Made by a program: the position numbers and the translations under genes. Of a stretch of DNA of 26,463 nucleotides, positions 21,550-26,463 are shown piece by piece. The notes under the pieces are model-generated. The model did no database searches, was not told the DNA's origin, and saw only the letters and a list, made by a program, of their open reading frames with translations. This DNA is from an uncultured Eubacteriales bacterium (lineage in GTDB: Bacteria; Bacillota; Clostridia; Oscillospirales; Oscillospiraceae): assembly GCA_900546615.1 (NCBI GenBank), contig URDJ01000037.1, positions 1-26,463 of the forward strand, in the 5' to 3' direction. The number at the start of each line of letters is the position of its first letter. Position 1 is the stretch's first letter.

Positions 21550-24500
21550 TGAAAGCCACAGGTCTTAAACATCTGCTGCGCAGCATCCGCAAGAGCGGAG
21601 TGTCCTTCCTCGCCGTCGCGGTCATAGCGGGCGTCAGCATAGCCATATTCCAGGGCTTTCAGTCCTCCGCCCACGCCATACTCAGGCGGGCGGACCAGTA
21701 TTTTGTCGAGAACAGGCTTGAGACGCTGGAAATAAGCTGCGCCAACGGCGTCACCCAGGAGGACATAGACGCCATAGCCGGCTGGGACGGCGTACGCTCC
21801 GTCGAAGGCGGCTACACCGACTCCGCGCTGCTCGACCTCGGCAGCGAGCGCGTGCTTGTGCAGGCCCGCTCCCTGCTCGAGACCATGAACACGCCCGTCA
21901 TAATAGAGGGCGAGCTGCCCACCGCGGCAGACGAGGCCGCCATAGAGGAACGACTCGCCGCGGAGCGCGGCATAAAGGTCGGCGACAGCATCACGCTCGA
22001 AAACGACGGCTGCCTGCTGGAGACTCAGTTCACCGTCACGGCCATCGTGAACCTGCCCGTCTACGTCTGCGCCGGGCTGGAGGACACGCGCGGCACCGCC
22101 GACGCGGGTCTCGGCTCGAACGAGTACTTCGTCGCGCTCGACAAGTGCGCCTTCGACGCGGACAATTACAGCGACTGCTACACCACCGCCTACATAGACA
22201 GCAGCAAATTTGACGGCGTCTACTACTTCTCCGACGAGTACGAGTCCGCCGAGGACGAGTACATAGCCGCGCTCGAGCCGCTCGCGGAGGAGCGGGCGGC
22301 ACTGCGCTATGAGTCGCTCAGCGCCGAGGTGCAGGACGCGCTGAACGAGGCACAGGCAGAGATAGACGACGCAAAGGCCGAGATTGCCGACGGCGAGCAG
22401 GAACTGGCCGACGGCAGGACAGAGATAGAGGAGAACCGTAAGAAGCTCGAGGACGCCCGGGCGGAGATAGCCGACGCGGAGGCCGAGATAGCCGACGCAG
22501 AGACGGAGATCGCCAGCGGCCAGCGGGAGCTGGACAGCTCGAAGGCGGAGTTTGCGGAAAACGAGCAGGCCCTCGCGGACGCGAAGGCGGAGCTGGACGC
22601 CCAGCTGGGCGCGCTCGGGCTCGGCACCGACCTCGACGCGGCGCTCGTCATACTCGAGGGCTACGGCGAACAGGGCGCGCCGCTCATGGCCGCCATACAG
22701 GAATTCAAAGCCTCGGAGGCCCAGCTTGAGGCCGCGAGGAGTGAAATAGCCTCCGCTGAGGCGACGCTCGCAAGCTCGAGGAGCGAGCTTGCAAACGCGA
22801 AGGCCGAGCTTGCCGACGCCTATGCCGAGGTCGCGGACGGAGAAGCCGAACTCGCCGAGGCCGAGCAGGAGCTGGCCGACGGTGAAGCCGAGCTGGAGGA
22901 CGCGAAGGCCGAGCTTGCCGACGGCGAGGCCGAATTCGCCGACGCGCAGGCCGACGCCGCTGAACTTAAGGAGAGCGGCTGGATAATCTCCGGCAGGAAC
23001 GAGGTCGGCGACGTGCGCGGCGTGGAGACCATAGTGAAGGCCATCTTCGGCCTGAGCTACGCCATGTCGGCGGTCTTCCTCATCGTCTCCGTGCTGGTCT
23101 GCTTTGCCGCGATAACGAGGGTCATACGCGAGCAGCGCGTGCTCATCGGCGCTCAGAAGGCCCTCGGCTTCACGGCGGGCGAGCTTTTCAGGCATTTCAC
23201 GCTCTACAATCTCGTCTGCGCCGTGCTGGGCGTGCTCGTCGGCTGGCTGCTCAGCGTCGTCATAGTCGAGTACATGTCGCTCTACATCTTCATGCCGAAG
23301 TTCACCTTCAAGGACGCCTCCATCGTCTTCGTCTGGAGCACAGCTCTCATATCCGCCGTCATCTGCATAGCCGTCTTCCTCGCCGCCACCTTCTTCACCT
23401 GCTCGAAGCTCGTGAAAGAGCCGGCGACGGAGCTGCTGCGCGGCGAGGTGCCGTCAAAGGGCGGCAGGATGTTTTTCGACCGCTGGGGCATATACAGGAA
23501 GCTCAGTCTTTTTTCGCGCTCCATCGTCAAGAATGTGCTCAGCGACAAGGGCCGCATGCTCACGACCGTCATGGGCATCATGGGCTGCACCGCCCTGCTC
23601 GTCGCCTGCTTCACCATAAAGCTCGGCATCAAGAACGCCTCCGTCGAGCAGTTCGGCACCTACTCACTCTACGACTACCGCCTCTCCATAGACACTGCGA
23701 CCGGCTCCGCCTCCGATTTCGAAGCGCTGCTGGACGAGGGCGGGGTCGAGAATCTGCTCATCCAGGATAAGCTTGAGAACTTCCGCGCACCCGGCGGGGA
23801 CTGGGACAACGCCCATGTGCTGACGGTCTCCGATGCCGAGGCGCTTAAGAACTTCATGTATCTCAAGGACTTGGACGGCGGGGCTGAGATCACCGTGCCG
23901 GAGGAGGGCGTGCTCATCTCCCGCAAGGCCGCGGAGGCGCTTGGACTTGCGGCCGGCGGCACGGTGGAGGTCATGGATGAAAGCGGCGAGGCGCACAGCT
24001 TCGATATTGTCGCCGTCGTCGAGAGCTACCTGCCCTACCACACCCTCATCATGAGCAGCGGATATTATGAGGAAGTCATGGGCGAGGCCCCGGACGAGAG
24101 CGTCTTCCTCATAAAGGGCGGCGTGGACGGCATCCGCGCCGAGGCAGAGGGCATGACGGGCTTTGTCTCCCTGCGCGACAACAGCGAGTTCGTGCGCAGC
24201 GGCAGCGAGCTGGACCTCGCCATCTACATCTGCGTCGGCCTTGCGGCGGCGCTCTCCGTGCTCGTCCTGCTCAACCAGATAACCATGCACATCGACCACA
24301 AGGCCAGAGAGCTGGCGGTCATGCGCGTGAACGGCTACACCCTCGCCCAGACCCGGGCCTACGTCTCGCGCGACAATGTCGTACTCACGGTGCTGGGCCT
24401 GCTGCTCGGCTGTCTGGCCGGCATCGGCCTCGGCTACATAGACACGCGCATGGTCGAGGCGGGCGCGGAGCACTATGTCCGCGACCCGAACCTGCTCGCC

Positions 24501-24605
24501 TGCCTCGAATCCGTCGCCATCGTGGGCGCGTTCGCCGTGATCGTGAACATCATCGCCCTCAGGCGCATCGACAAGCTCAACCTCACGAACGTCAGCTCGA
24601 ACTGA
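21549..24605 (+). CDS. Large MacB/FtsX-like ABC permease with extracellular coiled coil
   Basis: This 1018-residue permease is the partner of the GAF-ATPase. One helix at about 18-36 leads to an external region of about 450 residues. From about 255 to 475 that region is a long Ala/Glu/Asp-rich coiled coil built on repeats like AEIADAEAEIADAE. Three helices follow (about 490-620, first FtsX module). Another helix at about 672-695 is followed by a second external domain, and three final helices (about 885-1010) form the second FtsX module. This doubled-FtsX layout with a coiled coil is typical of Gram-positive ABC permeases that act on the envelope or export lipids and peptides. The ATG overlaps the ATPase stop (TGATG). 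The substrate cannot be read from sequence. Confidence 0.9.
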   Translation: MKATGLKHLLRSIRKSGVSFLAVAVIAGVSIAIFQGFQSSAHAILRRADQYFVENRLETLEISCANGVTQEDIDAIAGWDGVRSVEGGYTDSALLDLGSERVLVQARSLLETMNTPVIIEGELPTAADEAAIEERLAAERGIKVGDSITLENDGCLLETQFTVTAIVNLPVYVCAGLEDTRGTADAGLGSNEYFVALDKCAFDADNYSDCYTTAYIDSSKFDGVYYFSDEYESAEDEYIAALEPLAEERAALRYESLSAEVQDALNEAQAEIDDAKAEIADGEQELADGRTEIEENRKKLEDARAEIADAEAEIADAETEIASGQRELDSSKAEFAENEQALADAKAELDAQLGALGLGTDLDAALVILEGYGEQGAPLMAAIQEFKASEAQLEAARSEIASAEATLASSRSELANAKAELADAYAEVADGEAELAEAEQELADGEAELEDAKAELADGEAEFADAQADAAELKESGWIISGRNEVGDVRGVETIVKAIFGLSYAMSAVFLIVSVLVCFAAITRVIREQRVLIGAQKALGFTAGELFRHFTLYNLVCAVLGVLVGWLLSVVIVEYMSLYIFMPKFTFKDASIVFVWSTALISAVICIAVFLAATFFTCSKLVKEPATELLRGEVPSKGGRMFFDRWGIYRKLSLFSRSIVKNVLSDKGRMLTTVMGIMGCTALLVACFTIKLGIKNASVEQFGTYSLYDYRLSIDTATGSASDFEALLDEGGVENLLIQDKLENFRAPGGDWDNAHVLTVSDAEALKNFMYLKDLDGGAEITVPEEGVLISRKAAEALGLAAGGTVEVMDESGEAHSFDIVAVVESYLPYHTLIMSSGYYEEVMGEAPDESVFLIKGGVDGIRAEAEGMTGFVSLRDNSEFVRSGSELDLAIYICVGLAAALSVLVLLNQITMHIDHKARELAVMRVNGYTLAQTRAYVSRDNVVLTVLGLLLGCLAGIGLGYIDTRMVEAGAEHYVRDPNLLACLESVAIVGAFAVIVNIIALRRIDKLNLTNVSSN

Positions 24606-24615
24606 GAGGTCTGCC

Positions 24616-25422
24616 ATGGACAACGATATCCGTGTAAAACTCATGGGCGTGCGCGGCACCATGCCGGTGCACGGGGCAAACTGCCGGGTATTCGGCGGGG
24701 CTACGAGCTGCGTCTTCGTAAAAGCGGCCGGAGAGGTGGTCATACTCGACGCCGGCACGGGGCTTTCCGGGAACGCATACCAGGAGTTCTTCGGCAGCGC
24801 AAAGCGCTTTTCGCTGCTGCTCACACACTCGCATGTCGACCACATCATGGGCTTTCCAGCCTTCCCGCCGCTCTTTGACCCCGCCTGCGAGGGCGAGGTC
24901 CGTCTGAAGACGCGCGAGGGGATGGACGCCCGCGCACAGATCGAGGCGCTCATGTCGCCGCCCCTCTGGCCGGTGAAGACCGGGGCCTTCAAAGCGCGGG
25001 TGAAGTTTCGCGACGTGGAGGCCGGCTTCACCATCGGGCAAATACAGGTGGACACGATGGAGTCTAACCACCCCGGCGGCTCGACAATATATAAGCTCAG
25101 CGCCTTCGGAAAATCGCTGGTCTACGCCACGGACTATGAGCCGGAGGGCGACGCGCCGGAGGACTTCATCCGTTTCGCCGGCGGCTGCTCACTGCTGCTG
25201 CTCGACGCGCAGTACACCGGCGAAGACTACCTGCGCACGAGGGGCTTCGGCCACTCCACGATAGGCAGAAGCGCCGCCATTGCCAGATGCTGCGGCGCGG
25301 AACAGACGATTTTTGTCCACCACGACCCGGGCAGGACGGACGCTCAGCTCCTTGAGCTTGAATCCAGTCTGAACGTCCCCGGCCTGCGCTTCGGGCGAGA
25401 GGGAGAGGAGGTCATCCTTTGA
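24616..25422 (+). CDS. Metallo-beta-lactamase-fold hydrolase, phosphodiesterase-like
   Basis: This 268-residue cytoplasmic enzyme has the two-metal motif His71-x-His73-x-Asp75-His76 (THSHVDHIMGF) and later metal ligands in ESNHPGGS, YATDYE, GFGHST and VHHDP. The opening KLMGVRGTMPVHG and GGATSCVFV resemble the PhnP/RNase Z-like and cyclic-phosphodiesterase branch of the superfamily rather than beta-lactamases. That suggests hydrolysis of a phosphodiester such as a cyclic nucleotide, which is an inference. GAGAGG precedes the ATG, 10 bases after the permease stop. Its stop overlaps the FecR-gene start (TTGA). Its place next to a GAF-domain ATPase invites a signal-degrading role. Confidence 0.87.
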   Translation: MDNDIRVKLMGVRGTMPVHGANCRVFGGATSCVFVKAAGEVVILDAGTGLSGNAYQEFFGSAKRFSLLLTHSHVDHIMGFPAFPPLFDPACEGEVRLKTREGMDARAQIEALMSPPLWPVKTGAFKARVKFRDVEAGFTIGQIQVDTMESNHPGGSTIYKLSAFGKSLVYATDYEPEGDAPEDFIRFAGGCSLLLLDAQYTGEDYLRTRGFGHSTIGRSAAIARCCGAEQTIFVHHDPGRTDAQLLELESSLNVPGLRFGREGEEVIL

Positions 25423-26442
25423 AAAACACCAAAGAATACGCGGCCCTGAACCGTGGGACGCTCAGGCTGCTGCTGTGCTTTGTCCTGGCCTTCGCGCTGG
25501 TGTTCAGCCTGCTCTCGGCAGCCATTTTCGCCGAGACCGCCACGGCCGCGGATATGAGGCTCCAGAGCACCACCGGCACGGTCAGCCTCAAGAACGCCAG
25601 CGGCAAGAGCGTCTCCATACGCGAGGGCATGAAGCTCTACAGCGGCTATACGCTCAGCACCTCGTCAAAAAGCTACGCCTACGTCAGCCTCGACAGCTCC
25701 AAGGTCGTGAAGCTCGACGCCTCGACCAAGGTGCAGGTCAAAAAGAGCGGCTCCAAGCTCGAGCTGCTGGTGTCTTCGGGCAAGCTGTTTTTCAATGTCT
25801 CCGCCCCGCTCTCGTCGAGCGAGACGCTCAATATCCGCACCTCGACCATGGTGACGGGCGTGCGCGGCACCTCGGGCGTGGTGAGCGCAGACGGCGCGGG
25901 CAGCTCGAGCGTCGATATCTACGACGGCGCGGTGACGGTAAACACCGTCTCCGGCAGGGAGAGCCTCACGGTGACGGCAGGTGAGAGCCTCACGGTCGCA
26001 CTGGGCGCGGCTGAGATGGCTGCGCTCACCGAGGACGACATCCCCGGCTTCGCGGCCGTGGAGATAGCCGCGGACGAGAGCCTGCAGGAGCGCATCGAGT
26101 CGGCCTCCGGTCTGGATGTCGCCGGGGTCGTGAGCGGCGCGCAGGAGAAGCTGGCCTCCGACGAGGCAGAAGCCGAGGCGGCGCAGGCCGAGGCGGACGA
26201 GGCCGCGGAAGCGCTCAACGGCGGCAGCGTACAGCTGCCCGGCATAGAGCAGGTGCAGCCCTCGATACCGGTGATAATACCAGACTTTACAGATGCGCCC
26301 AGCCCGACGGATACGCCGACTGCCGACCCCTCCACCGACCCGTCCACCGACCCGTCCACCGATCCCTCTACCGACCCGTCGGATGACCCGACGGATGAGC
26401 CGACGGTCTCGCCCACCGAATCGTCCGACCCCGCCCCCTCCC
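25419..26442 (+). CDS. Secreted FecR-domain protein, 3' end missing
   Basis: At least 341 residues are visible. The TTG start at 25419 follows a perfect AGGAGG by 7 bases and overlaps the hydrolase stop. A signal or anchor helix (about 14-36, LRLLLCFVLAFALVFSLLSA) leads to a FecR domain (about 45-180). That domain includes GTVSLKNASGKSVSIREGMKL, SYAYVSLDSSKVVKLDAST and the hallmark TSTMVTGVRGTSGVV. An Ala/Glu-rich helix and a Pro/Thr/Ser/Asp-rich tail with DPST repeats follow. In Gram-negatives FecR relays signals to a sigma factor, but here the domain is outside the cell and no FecI sits beside it. The true C-terminus is unknown because adapter sequence begins at 26443. The apparent ending PVSYTHL is adapter translation. 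Confidence 0.88.
26325..26372 (+). repeat. Four 12-base tandem repeats encoding DPST
   Basis: Four consecutive units close to GACCCGTCCACC (two identical, two with 1-3 changes) encode Asp-Pro-Ser-Thr each, continuing into degenerate DPSDDPTDEPT. They form the wall-spanning or linker-like tail of the FecR protein. This low-complexity GC-rich stretch probably contributed to the contig break just after it. Confidence 0.85.
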
Positions 26443-26463
26443 CTGTCTCTTATACACATCTCC
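26443..26463. other. Nextera transposon mosaic-end adapter (sequencing artefact)
   Basis: Positions 26443-26461 read CTGTCTCTTATACACATCT, the complete 19-base Tn5 mosaic end used in Nextera libraries. The last two bases, CC, are the first two of the read-2 adapter that follows it. Read in reverse this gives the familiar spurious peptide start MCIRDR, and forwards SYTHL. It is not genomic. Confidence 0.97.

Noticed and set aside
22300..22980. Repetitive DNA that might be a tandem repeat or CRISPR-like array
   Set aside because: The repetition is at the level of Ala/Glu/Asp codons in a coiled coil. Units vary in length and there are no constant repeats separated by unique spacers.
21360..23195. 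Minus-strand open frame of about 610 codons opposite the GAF-ATPase and permease genes
   Set aside because: Its repetitive Leu/Gly/Val pattern mirrors the coiled-coil codons of the permease. It has no plausible ribosome binding site or recognisable fold.
25665..26459. Minus-strand frame beginning MCIRDR
   Set aside because: Its start codon lies in the Nextera adapter, and the frame is the antisense of the FecR gene.

Overview
The window is about 26.5 kb of GC-rich, gene-dense bacterial DNA. It most resembles a gut Clostridia genome of the Oscillospiraceae/Ruminococcaceae type. The reasons are the YesM/YesN two-component pair, a BlaI/M56-peptidase pair with TACA-N2-TGTA operators, an NHLP/NHLM-type peptide exporter, a galactokinase with the GNHTDHQHG motif, and Gram-positive style Shine-Dalgarno sites with several TTG starts. 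The taxonomic call is an inference. No rRNA, tRNA, CRISPR array, insertion sequence or phage gene was recognised.

Left part (1-5.8 kb, minus strand). A three-gene operon encodes a short HlyD-like secretion protein, a C39 peptidase/permease/ATPase and a permease/ATPase of the NHLP bacteriocin-export type. Downstream lies a two-gene unit: a 70-residue acidic protein whose gene overlaps that of an ECF-like sigma factor. Two copies of a promoter-like element with identical spacing (TAGCCCT-N13-TTGTATAAAG) precede this unit and the next leftward gene, which runs off the window. They could be the sigma factor's own recognition sites.

Sugar region (5.9-16.1 kb, plus strand). A three-component sensor (AraC-type response regulator, YesM-type kinase, sugar-binding lipoprotein) is followed by a galactose/methyl-galactoside ABC importer (mglB, mglA, mglC) and galactokinase (galK), ending at an intrinsic terminator. 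The importer's binding protein is circularly permuted: its first beta-alpha units sit at the C-terminus. The permease carries an extra helical cytoplasmic N-terminal domain of about 220 residues. A GH42 beta-galactosidase lies nearby on the minus strand (18.2-20.1 kb), so beta-galactoside hydrolysis, galactose uptake and galactose phosphorylation are clustered. No galT or galE is visible.

Regulator pair (16.2-18.1 kb). A BlaI-family repressor with two clear operators over its promoter is coupled to a BlaR1/MecR1-like M56 peptidase. The peptidase lacks the usual penicillin-binding sensor domain.

Right part (20.3 kb to end, plus strand). A tightly coupled operon encodes an ABC ATPase with an N-terminal GAF domain, a 1018-residue MacB/FtsX-like permease with a long Ala/Glu/Asp-rich coiled coil, a metallo-beta-lactamase-fold hydrolase and a secreted FecR-domain protein. 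I infer a ligand-gated export or envelope-signalling system. The last 21 bases are Nextera transposon adapter, not genome, so the FecR gene is truncated by an assembly artefact.
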